Source: Cryptomeria japonica
Taxonomy: Eukaryota; Streptophyta; Pinopsida; Cupressales; Cupressaceae
DNA length: 64,000 nucleotides
Direction: 5' to 3'
Assembly (NCBI RefSeq): GCF_030272615.1
Contig: NC_081406.1
Coordinates: 245,141,218 to 245,205,217, forward strand
Part shown: one piece after another, positions 10,358 to 21,600 of the stretch
Layout: each line of letters opens with the position of its first letter
How positions within the stretch are numbered: position 1 is the stretch's first letter
The notes under the pieces: generated by a model
What the model saw: the letters and a program-made list of their open reading frames with translations, nothing else
What the model was told of the DNA's origin: nothing
Database searches by the model: none
Program-made: the position numbers and the translations under genes

Positions 10358-11947
10358 TGTGTAGGGGAAAAAGTAATACTAGGAAAGCAAACCCTAATCC
10401 TACTCTTACATACACACTAACATAATACGAAAGAGCCTAGGAGGGTAACACACTTCAGCTACTTCTTGTGAGGAAGAGAGAGCTGAGGATTACCCTTTAG
10501 GGTTTCTATTCCCTTGCTGCAAATGAGAGATAGGAAAGATGCAAATATACACTAGTAACCCTAATCGAAAAATGCAAGAATGAGAATACCTCATATGCTA
10601 CTGAAAAGTATAGATTAGGAGGAAAATTCATGTGCACATGTGTCTAAAATTTGAGCCAAAATGTCTAGGACCAGGGTGTTGCACCATTGTTCTGATTTTG
10701 CAGATTTGGAAATGTACCTGCAGAACTAGAAACTGAGATCTGAAACCTACTGCTCTGTCAAATCCTACTAAAAACAGGTAGGACCAAGGCACCATGCCCA
10801 TGTCCCAGGGGTTTCTAATCATATTTGGCCTTCAGAACAGTCCTTGTGCACTTTTTCAGTCCTGAAAGTTGCAGCGACGTTCGGATCCAAATCTGTACCT
10901 ATAGCTGAAAAATAGGGTTTTGGGTGGCTATGTAGGCTTTTTCCTTAGTCAAACCCCCATTTTGGTGATTTCCACCTCAATGAATAGCTATTTTGTAAAG
11001 TAAAATAGTGTGTGTGAGAACCTTGTGTGTGTGCAAGATCCTAGGATGAGAGAAAACAATCTAGAGAAACCCTAAAGAGTAAACCCTAATTGCTTGTAAT
11101 TGACAATAGAAATGCCCTAAATCAATAATGCAAAGTGATCTAAAGCATGAATGATAATAAAATTGATATAATGAATCTCATATAGATACATGGAAACAAC
11201 ATGAAACCATACCAAACCCCAAGGGAGAGGTACACACCATTCTTCAGTCGGTGATCTCCTATTGCTTTCCTACATCTTCAAAAGCCCCCAATTGATGGAA
11301 TAATGCTTGATGAATGTTGAATGTTGTTGAAAAATTCAAAGATCTATTCTTTCGCTGCATAGAAGGCTCTTTATGCTCCAGAAACCCACTCTTAGATTCT
11401 TAAAAAAGACACCTTCAAATGAAGAAAGAGAGCTCTTATGTATGAAACCCTAGATCTTAATTTCATGTTTAGGCCGACCTAGGATTTGAATTTCCCACCA
11501 ATATTTTGGGGTTAAGCATTATAATATCATATAATTATGCTCCCAAAATTTTGGGAAAATATCGCGGACCATGTGCAAAGTGCACATGGTCCGACCAACT
11601 TTTCACCAAATTTTCAGGGTTGTTAGATATGATGATATTAGGGCGAATCCCAAAGCTACAACTAATTTCAAGATGTTTTGATATACGAAATCATACCTTA
11701 AAGATAAAAATAGGACATAATTAAGGTTTATGATTTAATAATTTATTGGAGGAATAAAATGAAAAGGGGCACACTTAGGGTAAAGGGCTCAACTTTACAA
11801 TATGTGAAGAGGTGAAATATGAATTTAAATTTAATTAAATGCTTAAAAGAGATGAGAAATGCAAGATGCAAAATACATTAAGGCGGGTGTTAAACCAAGC
11901 ATGGAATTATACCACCCTAGCAAGGGTGTACAATTTATGATGCTACA
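10358..11947 (-). mobile_element. Element D, 3' LTR
   Basis: On the minus strand this runs from TGTAGCATCATAAATTGTAC (right end, 11947) to a terminus reading CCCCTACACA (left end, 10358), giving TG...CA ends over 1590 bp. It is the reverse-complement relative of the LTRs of element B (16788-18450). It also matches 62237-63132, the remaining part of D's 5' LTR. The purine tract at 11948-11962 sits where a polypurine primer belongs. Confidence 0.85.
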
Positions 11948-11962
11948 TTTATCCCCCACTTT
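11948..11962 (-). promoter_or_regulatory. Element D polypurine tract
   Basis: Minus-strand AAAGTGGGGGATAAA lies immediately upstream of the 3' LTR start, as in B (AAAGTGGGGGCTAAA at 28007-28021). It is the likely primer for plus-strand DNA synthesis. Confidence 0.75.
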
Positions 11963-12540
11963 AGCAGTCATATGACACTACGTGCATATGCAAGCTAAAG
12001 CACAGAAAAATAAACATCATTTGAAAAAGGATGTACCCATAAGTTATCGAACGAAACCCCCAACAATATCTGTAGTACACAGTTAGGAACTACAACCTAC
12101 AAAACCATATGTTAGATCACAAAATCACCTAATGCTTACTAAGGAAAGTGATGAAATTCACGGGTAGCTATATGACCCCCTGTTTCAGCTTGCTTATTAG
12201 TGAGGTGAAACAGGGTATCATGTTTACCATGGTGAATTGTGATGAAAACCATGATGAAATATGCTCACAACAAGGCTTGATTGTACATCCAAGCACTTTA
12301 TGGAACAAATTTGGAGCAAGAGAGAGAATTTACAATTCCAATGCCATTGACAGAATGAAAATTGCATCTCCCTAGCTCAAGTTATGATAGATTGAGTGAA
12401 AAGGGCAAAATTAGGGTTTATAACTTAATATCATAAAAATGAAAAAGTGCATACCTTATAAATATGAAAGCAACACTTTCATTTATCAATTTTTGACTTT
12501 TGGCACTATTCACTATAGAGAAGCCCACTTATTAGTCATC
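11963..12540 (+). promoter_or_regulatory. Promoter region of the antisense PMD gene in element D
   Basis: About 580 bp separates D's 3' LTR from the ATG of the antisense gene. A TATA box, TATAAATA at 12457-12464 in the context CCTTATAAA, lies 84 bp before the ATG at 12541. Element E has CCTTATAAAA 81 bp before its own ATG. The homologous place in B reads TATACCTTGAAAG, so the TATAAATA core is missing there. The stretch 12113-12220 (CACCTAATGCTTACTAAGG and onward) is shared with B (27850-27740, minus strand). Promoter function is inferred. Confidence 0.45.
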
Positions 12541-12734
12541 ATGCCTTGATGTGGACCCGAGCGACCTACACGGACGAAGATCTTGCACCGAGTCATTTTG
12601 ACTGACGGGCCACTAGATGAGGTGAGTTGACTTTCCATTGACTCTAATTTGACTTTATTGATTGCATTGTTTTCAAAATTGATGATGTCATCTCCTAGAT
12701 TCTACATATGCCCCCTGTTCGGGCCCCACGAGCC

Positions 12735-12835
12735 CTAGGGCTCCTTGGTCCTCCCTGGGCACCCTGGTCCCAAGGGGGTGCCTTGGTCCTAAAGGGGCAC
12801 CCTAGTCCACTTAGGATGCCTTGGTCCCAGCTCAG
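12735..12835 (+). repeat. Minisatellite in intron 1 of the D PMD gene
   Basis: Four to five degenerate units of about 21 bp with the core GGCACCCTGGTCCCAAGG. The same intron in B (27105-27270) has about nine units of a related core, so the repeat was in the intron before the elements diverged. Confidence 0.65.
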
Positions 12836-13163
12836 AGTAGCCAAGGGTCACATGGGAGAAGGCGTTAGATGGATAGAATAGATTGATGATGCTTTTTGTT
12901 AGATGATTACTATTGATTGAGCGATTACTAATGATTTTATGTTTTTGATTTTGTAGATTCTTCCATATATCCATGAGCATACTACTGGTCACACCTTCTA
13001 GAGCATGCGGAGTCAGATTCTGAGGCCCTCATTAGAGGATAGAGAGTTTCTTCACAGAGTAGGATTGTGGTACGTAATGACCATGCCTGCCATCAAGTTC
13101 CATCTGACGATGTTGATGGCACTAATGGAGAGATGGGGCGTGGATACCTCCACTTTTCTGCTA

Positions 13164-13168
13164 CCTAT
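13164..13168 (+). repeat. Target site duplication CCTAT of element A (left)
   Basis: CCTAT directly precedes the TG of A's 5' LTR and recurs at 48529-48533 directly after the CA of A's 3' LTR. The PMD reading of element D is continuous across the two copies, which confirms the insertion. Confidence 0.85.
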
Positions 13169-14399
13169 TGATAAGTTGAGACTTTGTCATGTTTTTATCG
13201 TCAAAACTCTTAGGTTTTTGACATATTTTGGTTTGCATAGTAGTAGTGAAGTATTGTAAATTGACTATATGTACTCCATGTGTTAAACCTGAACTTATGA
13301 AATCATGTTTGAACTTTGTCGGTCTATTCCTGCAGCCAAGTGATTTGTTCCTATTGCTATGTGGATTATTTAGGGTAATATCATATGTGAATTAATGAAT
13401 GTGTTAATTAAATTAAATGCATATGCATGACCTTGTATGTTGTTTTTGTTTTAGTGCAGATAATAATTGATGTCACGGTGGATATTCTCCTTTCGTGCTT
13501 GAAGAAGGAAGAATCATGTAAGAAATAACTAGAGATCAAATTGAAGAGGAGTCAAGCAAGCGCAAGGTACGACATGAGCAGAGTAGATAGGCAGCACTAT
13601 GGAAGTTTAACTTTAGTGGGCATTGAATTCGCAAAACACCGCCACGGCATGCAAAGCCTATGGTTCAGTTTAGATCCATGTTTCCTGCAACAAAGCTCTA
13701 GTTATCTTCTTCATCAGTCAATCATCTACCTCTTCTTCTGTGCATGATTTGAGTTGTCCATTGTATTTGATCTTTTCTTTTTAATAAGCTCTTCCTTTTT
13801 CCTTAAGAGGTTAGACAAAATAGAGCAGAGAATTTTGATAAGCATTCTTGAGTTTTCTTTTCAAACATGTAATCATTTTCAGGAAGAAATGGATAAAAGA
13901 TATGTTGTTTAGATTTGCTAAAAGTATTTTTCTGGAAGCTTGATATCACTCATCCAAGGGGGCCCACTTGGTGAGTGATCTTGTGTTTATTCTCATTGAA
14001 ATTAGTTCTTCTTTAGTTGTAGTAGAATAGTATGCCTTGACTGTTCTTGCAGCCACTGGAAATAGATCCACTGACTATTCCTACAGCCAAGCCAGAATAG
14101 AGTGATTTGTGTTATTTATATTAGATTATTCCAGCATTATTTTTATAAGTTTTCCTATAGCCTTCTATAATTTCCATTCTTTCCTTTCCTTTCCACATAA
14201 TGTTAGTTACTGCAGCAATGCAAAATAGCTATTGAAGGAACTTAGTGCATATATAGTGCAGACCCATTTCAAGTTTTATTTCCCTAGGTTGATAACTAAA
14301 TGAACACTAGCCATGAAAATAGTAACTTTACCAGATGAATGTCCAAACTTCGGGTTGAGATTTCAATTAGATTTATTATTATTATAGTTGGAGTGGACA
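13169..14399 (+). mobile_element. Element A, 5' LTR (Athila-like)
   Basis: 1231 bp from TGATAAGTTGAGAC to GTGGACA. It is homologous along its length to 47246-48528. The 3' copy is 52 bp longer, mainly because of an extra repeat of GCCAAGTGATTTGTTCCTG. The two differ by roughly 7-8% over the first 600 bp by eye. It is followed at once by the primer binding site. Confidence 0.85.
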
Positions 14400-14425
14400 T
14401 TTTTGGCATCGTTGTCGGGGATGGT
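14400..14425 (+). promoter_or_regulatory. Element A primer binding site
   Basis: TTTTGGCATCGTTGTCGGGG directly follows the LTR. It resembles the TTGGCGCCGTTGCCGGGG site usual in Athila-type elements, with C to T and G to A changes consistent with methylation-driven decay. Confidence 0.7.
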
Positions 14426-14512
14426 GTCAAACTAAGAACCTTTCATGGTTATTATTGTTTCCAATTAATTGTTTTTGAGATTCCTTATTTTTTGAAAATT
14501 TCATGAATCTGC

Positions 14513-16782
14513 ATGCATAGAAGAAGAAGAGACCCCAGAGGTAGATTTCTGCCCACTCATCCTAATCATGCAGAAGATAATTTCCTAGATATAAATCCTT
14601 TTGCTAAACTTTACCAAGCCCCATAGAATTTGAATCACCCTGAATCTGAATTTCTGGAAGGTAGTCTTTAGTTCCTTTTTGGTCTTCAAGAAGAAGAATC
14701 TCCTATAGTAACAACCCCCACAAGTCTAATGCAAGGGAACCCTCCTCCTGGTGGGAATAATCCACCACCACCAGGTCCAATGTTTGAGTTTCCCATCTCT
14801 AATTAGCATGATAACGCTATTCTCAAGAACATTCTAGTATCTTCACTCCTTAAATTCTATGGATTGGTGACAGAGGATCCGGACACATTTTTGTTTGAGT
14901 TTGATGTTCTCTGTGGAAGTTTTGACTATACTACAAATGGCCATAGACTCAAAAATTTTCCTGCCACTTTGAAGGAATCATCCTTGAGATGGTTTATGAG
15001 ATTGGGTAGTAGCACAATCAATACATGGAATGAGATGAAATGGTTGTTTCTTGTGAAATACAAAGATTATTGTAGAGGTACTGATCATCATGGAGATGAT
15101 ATCTTTAGAATGACACAAGCTGAAGATGAGAGTCTTGAAGATTACTTGGAAAGGTTTATGTTTAGTGTCAAAAAGTCCAAGCATATCACTCTCAATGAAG
15201 ATTCCCTCAAATTGATATTTTTGAGGGGAATCAGTGATGAATGCACCGATTCCTTAGATCTTATGGGAGGAGGTGACATTACACAATCCACTTGGGCTGA
15301 AATAGGACAAATTTGCAAGAAGTATTCTAGATATACTTCTAAGAAGAATAGGAGATTTAAACCAGGGGCACCATTATCAGCATCTGGAATTGGAGTTTCT
15401 AGATTGGAACTTAGTCATCTGTTAAAGGACTTCAAGGAGGACATTATAAACAATATGACTACCCAGTTGGATACACTGGCAGCTAAGAAGAAGCATGAGG
15501 AAGCTGATGCATTCCTTGCAGAATTATATCCTCATTGTAAACAATGAAAGAAAGATTGTAGATGTAAGATGGTTGCAAATGTGGAGGTACCTAACTTCAA
15601 GCCAATTCAAGGTGAGGATGAGAAATTTTTCTATGTTTCTCAAAGAAGACCAAATTTCCAAAGACAAGGTATGCCACCCGATCCACTTTCTTTTTCTAGT
15701 TATAGTGGAAATTCTTATGTACCAAATAACCAATGGCAACCATCGTATTCTCAAAATCTTAGTAACTATCAAAATTGGTATGGTTCACAAGGACAAGGAC
15801 AACATTTTGGTAATCAAATGCTACAGTGGCAGCAGCCATAGGGGAAATGGTACCCACCTCAGGGCCAAGGAAACTAGTTTCAAGGGAATTGGCAACCTAC
15901 TTCTCAATGGAGGGGAAGCCAACCATGGCCAGCCCAATCTTCTGGTTATCAGCCGCCTATTCAACATCCACAACCTCCTCCTTTAATTCCTCCTCCTGCA
16001 GCTACTGTTGCACCGCCTAAACCAACATAGTTTCCTACTCAACCATTGCCAAATCCAAATATCAAGTCTCAGCAACAACAAAAAGCTTATTCAGCTAATG
16101 TTAATCAGTACCCAACCTATCCTTTATCACTAGATGACATTCACCTTTGATCTGGAACAACTTTACCTAATCCCTCTCATCTAGTTATCACTGAGGTATA
16201 GGAGGAGCAAGACATCTCTAATCCAACAGATACAATACCTCGGAATCAAATATTGCCACCATTTCCCTAGAGATTGCAAGAAAAAGAAGTTCCCACTAAA
16301 CAACAACAAAGCTTTGATATTATTGATCAATTGAAGCACATTTATGTTAAAATTCCATTATTGCAAGCAATAAAGGTTGTTCCCATATATGGTAAGGCAT
16401 TGAGAGAAGCATGTCTAAAAAAACCTGGCAGGAAGAAAAAGGATCCACAAATAGTTCATGCTATGGGTCAATTGGCTGATATTATGTTAGGTAAAATTGT
16501 CATTCCAAAGTATTCTGATCCAGGTAGTCCTGTTGTGAGTATACTCATTAATGGCAGTCAAATAAAAAATGTTTTGATTGATTTAGGGGCAGCCATTAAT
16601 GTAATGACAAGGGAAGTAATGAAGCATCTTAAGATCAATAGTTTAAGGCCTACACCTACAGTTCTATAGCTTGCTGATAGCTCTACAGTGAGACCTGATG
16701 GTATTATAGAGGATGTAGCAGTTATTCTAGATTCCTGGGAATATCCTATAGACTTTATGATTTTATCTCCAAAGGCAACATT
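14513..16782 (+). pseudogene. Element A gag-protease, decayed, split by element B
   Basis: A single frame runs from an ATG at 14513 to the B insertion. A Retrotrans_gag-type region lies about 14864-15300 (FYGLVTEDPDTFLFEF, then WNEMKWLFLVKYK and LEDYLERF). A Gln/Pro/Asn-rich linker follows. A retropepsin-like segment lies about 16530-16780, with LIDLGAAINVM in place of the usual Athila DLGAS motif. At least nine in-frame stops occur, almost all TAG where the sequence context suggests Gln (CAG), plus a TGA at 15545-15547. There are no frameshifts in this part. The protease is cut by element B at 16787 and its C-terminal part resumes at 29690. The gag would form the virus-like particle and the protease would cut the polyprotein; the copy is inactive. 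Confidence 0.8.
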
Positions 16783-16787
16783 GGGAG
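16783..16787 (+). repeat. Target site duplication GGGAG of element B (left)
   Basis: GGGAG lies directly before TGTAACATCA and again at 29685-29689 directly after the 3' LTR's CACACA. The A protease frame is continuous when the insert and one copy are disregarded. Confidence 0.9.
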
Positions 16788-18450
16788 TGTAACATCATAA
16801 ATTGTACGCACTTGCTAAAGCAGTACAATTTAACACCTAGTTTAGCACCCGCCTTGGCGCAGTTGCACTTTGCATTGCATTTCCCCTTTAGCACTTAATT
16901 AATCGAATTAATTAGGTCTAAAGGTTCTATTTCACCATTTTCCACATCACAAAGTTGGGCCCTTTCGTTAAAGCATGCCCCTTTCATTTTATTCCTCCAA
17001 TACATCACTTAATCAAAAACCCTAATTAGGCCCTATTCTGAGCTTGGGGGCTTGATTTCGGGGGTCAAAACATCTCAAAATCACCTGTAACTTCGGGATT
17101 CTCTCTAAAATCATCATATCTGATGGCCCTGAAAATTTGGTGAAAAGTTGTCGGGACCGTGGCGCCCGGAGTGCACACGGTCCCGGACATTTTTCCCAAA
17201 ATTTTAGGAGCGCGATCCAATCATAAAATAAAGCTTAACCCCAAGAAATTGGCGGGATATTCAATCTCTAGGTCGGCCAAAAGATGAAATTGCGACCTAG
17301 GGTTTCATACATAAGAGCTCTCTTTCTTCATTTGAAGGGATCGGATTTTGGTTTCCAGGAACTTCATATGCAGGGAAAGAGCAGATCTTTAAAGACTTCA
17401 ACATCTTACAACATCCCTCTATCAAACATTCATCAATTTCATTCATCCATTTAGGGCTTGGAAGACATTGAAGAACAATAGGAGATTACCGACTGAAGAT
17501 TGGCTTGTACCTCTCCCTTGAGGGTTGGGTATGATTTCATGTTGTTTTCATGTCTTTGCATAAAGCTTCAATATATCCTTCATTCATGCTTTAGATCACT
17601 TTGCATCTTGATTTAGAGCATTTACATTATCATTTACAAGCAATTAGGGTTTACTTTCTAGGTTGCTCTAGTTTGCTTTCTTGCAATTTAGGACCTTGCA
17701 CACACACTAGGTCTGCACACACAATACATTTTACAAAACAACTTGGCTATTCGTGGAGGTGGAAATCACCGAAGCGGGGGTTTGACTAAGGCAAAACCCT
17801 ATATAGCTGCCCATACCCCCTTTTTCAGATATCATTGCAGGTTTCGAGATTCGAACGACGCCGCGGGATACAGATCCAGAGAGAGAAGGTCGAGATAGCA
17901 CTTTGTATCAAATTGCAGAGCAGAAGACTGGGATAGGGGCGATGGGCGCCCTGGTCCTGCCAGGACAGGGGCGCTGGGTGCCCTGGTCCCTAGGACAGAG
18001 GCGCTGGGCGCCCTGGTCCTCCGGACAGACAGCTTTCAGATAGCTTCCCGACAGTGTTTTAGAGTGCAGAACGACAGTTTCCGGTGCAGTTTTCAGGACA
18101 GTGGCGCCCGCGCCCCCGTCCTGCACATTTTCAGTCCGATTTTGACTCCGGGTACACATCTGCATTCTTATTTCATCCTTGTATTTACAGCTGTTCATTG
18201 TTTAATCTCAATTCAGCAATCTTGTTATTAGTTCATACTTGCATTTTGGGATTAGGGTTTGAACTTGCATTACTTGATCTTACAATTTCAACAAGGGAAT
18301 AGAAATCCTAATAGATATCCCGTGGCTCTCTCTTTCACAAAAAGAAGTAGCCAATTGTGCGATATCTCTAGGCTCTTTCGTATTCCGTAATGTGTGTCAA
18401 AAGGTAGGATTAGGGCATGATTAACCTAGTCTCGCTTTTTCCCCCACACA
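16788..18450 (+). mobile_element. Element B, 5' LTR
   Basis: 1663 bp, TGTAACATCA...CCCCCACACA, the same length as the 3' LTR. By eye the two differ at about 45 positions (2-3%), mostly transitions. A minisatellite of about 31 bp with the core GGGCGCCCTGGTCC lies at 17936-18030. It shares ends and many blocks with the LTR of element D. No TATA box stands out. Confidence 0.95.
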
Positions 18451-18472
18451 TTTTGGTGAACCCGACGTGAAT
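18451..18472 (+). promoter_or_regulatory. Element B primer binding site
   Basis: TTTTGGTGAACCCGACGTGA starts immediately after the LTR. Element D has the matching site on the minus strand at 62236-62214 (TTTGGTGAACTCGACGTGA). The priming tRNA was not identified. Confidence 0.7.
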
Positions 18473-18626
18473 CTATCATTGCTTCCTCTTGCATTGCATT
18501 TGTTAGATCTAGATCTAGATTTAGTGTGTTTTCATTTCATTTTCATTAAAAAGAAAAAGAAAAAAAAAAAAAAGAGTGTGTTTCTTTGCATTGTGTGTTT
18601 AAATTTCATGCACTTTTTATTTCAAA

Positions 18627-21600
18627 ATGTCAGATTTTTATTTGCAAAATGTTCATGCTTTCGATGATTATTATGAGTATAGCCAAGATGAATTAGATGA
18701 AGCTTTAGATGAGTTTTTGAACCCTAAAGATGCCAAACCTTCATTTTACCAAAAACTCATAAACCTTGTTACTATGCCATTTCGTTGTGATGAGAAAGAT
18801 AAGTTGAATGAGTCCTCTCAAGGGTACATTCCTATCAACTCTTCCACTAAATCTAGTAACATGGTTGTTTTCAGCAATCCCCTCTATGAGGAGATGTCTC
18901 CTTTTGAATCAAAAGATAAACCTTTTAATAGATATGATCATGCTTTGTTGGATGATGCTCTTGATGACTTTGTGGCTTTATCGAAATCTCGAAACAAAAA
19001 CAAAACTTCTAAATTAGTTAACATGATAAACTTGAATGAGCATAAAAAGCCTCTCTTTGAAGTCCAAGGAGCTTATCCTTCTCCCACCTTTCAAGGTCCT
19101 AAGACACCTCTCCTTACTGTCCAAGGAGGGTATGATCATGATTCCTTTCGTACTCCGAATAAACCAATCATCACGGTGCAAGGAAGAAAACCTATAAGTC
19201 CTTATAATTATGCCAAGCAAATAACTAGAGAGAGTTATCATGCGGTTGCCCATACTTATCATACCAGAAATAATAGGCAACCTAGTCCTCCTCCTGTTAT
19301 CCCAGTTTCCCTTCCGAATCCTCAACCGATTCTTCCGCAAGCTCCCCGTATTTCGCAAGTTCTTAGTAAGGAATATGATCTCATAGAACAACTTAAAGCT
19401 ACCCCTGCTAAGATATCCCTTTGGGATTTGATTCAAACTTCTTCCACTCATCATGGAATGTTACAAGATGCCTTGAAAGATTTGAATGTTCCTCCACCGA
19501 ATACATCTAGTAATATAGCATCTTTGGTTAACTCTGTGATGAATCCTAAAGCTCAAATTGTGTTTACCCAAGATGAGTTGCCTACTAGTGAAATCCAACA
19601 TCAATATGATCCCTTGATGATTGTGGTTATCATGAAAGACACTGCTATAAGGCAAACACTAGTAGATAATGGCTTCGGTCTTAATGTGTGTAGCATTAAT
19701 CTTTTGCATAAGATGAATGTGGATACATCCTTAATTGAACCGAACTCTCGTCCTATTTGAGGCTTTGATAATGTGGCTAAAACTTCATTAGGTACTATCA
19801 CCTTACCCATCACAGTGGGGCCTGTTACTTTGCCTACACCTATCCATGTTATGTCGGGAAATCTAACATACAACTTGCTACTGGGGAGACCTTGGATTCA
19901 CAGTATGCAAGCTGTCCCTTCTACATTGCATAGACAAGTTAAATTTATTTATAACAATAAGACATATACCTTGATAGGTGATACCAATTTTCAAGCTTGT
20001 TTGCAAACATCTACTTCTAAAGGGGGTTCTTCTAAGCCTTCCTTGTCTAGTGATGACTCTTTAAACAAGATACCTATCAATGAATCCCCACTCACCGATG
20101 ATCAAAATTCTTTGGATGAGTCTGGAGCTCTTGGAGAAGATTCTTCTCGACTTGAAACTACACATAAGAAGGATTTTGATCCTGGGAAGATCCTCGAAGA
20201 CGACGATTAGGGATCCCTTGATTTAAATCCTACCTTTGTGGGTGAATATAAGGTTCCTTCTAGAGAAATTAAAGTTGAAAAGAAGGAAGAAGCTGAAAAT
20301 CATAAAGTTGAAAAGAAAGAAGAAACTAAAAATCAATCAACCTTACCTGAATCTATGAGTAATAATTTTGTGGCCGCCTCTCAAACTTCTTCTCCTCACA
20401 TCTCTAATTATGAAGAGTTTGATTCTTTGTCTTATGAAAAACCACCTTCTCTTCCTGAAATGGCTGATCGTTATGGTCATGGTTTTCGCATTTTTGCTAA
20501 GCATGGGTATCATGGAAAAGGTTGTGGTGCTCATGAACAAGGGATAAGAGTTCCTCTAGAGACTAATTTTCACAATTATGCCTTTGGACTTGGCTATAAT
20601 CCCTGCAGAGGTACTAAAGCTTCTAAAAGACCATGCATTAGTGTTAATGCTATCTCTACATCTCTATCAATACAACACCCTGAGTACATTGATGGGGATC
20701 CTTCGTGTGCTTGTGCTTTTGACGTTTTCCCTACCGATGACGCTTTAGCTGAATTTTTAGGAGCATATGACACTCTTCCTCGTTATCATCACAATAGGGG
20801 ACTCCCTTATTGTTTGAACACTGAAGCCTATTTTGGAAAAGAGATTGATAACGATGAGATTGTGAAAGAATTCCCTCAGTTAAAGGATACTCCTCAACAA
20901 AGTAATCTTCTCATAAGTGATACCACTGATGTTAAGATAGACCTTTGCAATAAAGAGAAAGTTATTAAAATTGGAAAATGTTTGGATGAAGAGGAACAAA
21001 AACAATATGAAGATTTATTGCATGAATTCCCCGAGATCTTTGCCTGGACATACTCTGACATGCCTGGTATAGATCCTAAGATTGTTACTCATAACATTGT
21101 CTTAGTTCCTGATGCTAAGCCCGTGAAACAAAAGATTCGAAAAATGAATCCTAAGGTAGCTTTGCTTGTTAAGGCTGAGATTGAAAAGTTATTGGAGGCT
21201 GGATTTATCTGCCCTATTGACTATTCCCCATGGATTTCAAATATTGTCATTGTGGCTAGACCAGATAACAAAATAAGAATGTGTACCAACTTTCAGGATC
21301 TAAATAAGGCTTCTTTAAAAGATGATTTTCCTCTTCCAAACATTGACATGATAGTTGATTCTACGGCAGGACATGCCTTGTTATCCTTCATGGATGGTTT
21401 TTCAGGATACAATCAAATCTTTATTAACCCTCAAGATCAATTCAAAACAGCTTTCACTACTCCTTGGGGTACATTTTGTTGGATAATGATGCCTTTTGGA
21501 CTTAAAAATGCTGGTGCAACTTATCAACGAGCGATGACCCTTATCTTTCATGATTATATGCATAAGATTTTAGAGGATTATGTTGATGACATTTTAGCCA

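Larger units (their letters stand above)
12541..13168 (+). pseudogene. Antisense plant-mobile-domain gene of element D, 5' part
   Basis: Exon 1 is 12541-12621 (27 codons from ATG, ending DGPLDE) with donor GTGAGT. Intron 1 is 12622-12956, ending TTTTGTAG. Exon 2 opens at 12957 in the same phase and encodes a PMD-type start including VGLWYVMTMPAIKF and MALMERWGVDTSTF. B has the same exon sizes and borders (27441-27361, then 26988). The gene is antisense to D's own pol. Element A inserted at the CCTAT target (13164-13168) and the domain resumes at 48534. A TGA in exon 1 and a TAG in exon 2 break it. PMD proteins are plant proteins related to transposon-borne domains; the assignment rests on the recognisable start of the domain. 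Confidence 0.65.

Noticed and set aside
17908-18302. Frames inside B's LTRs (also 29142-29536)
   Set aside because: Present in both LTRs only because the LTRs are copies; composed of minisatellite translation, no family recognised.
19014-20540. Minus-strand frames opposite element B's polyprotein
   Set aside because: They overlap a longer conserved coding frame, show no recognisable motif, and are shadows.
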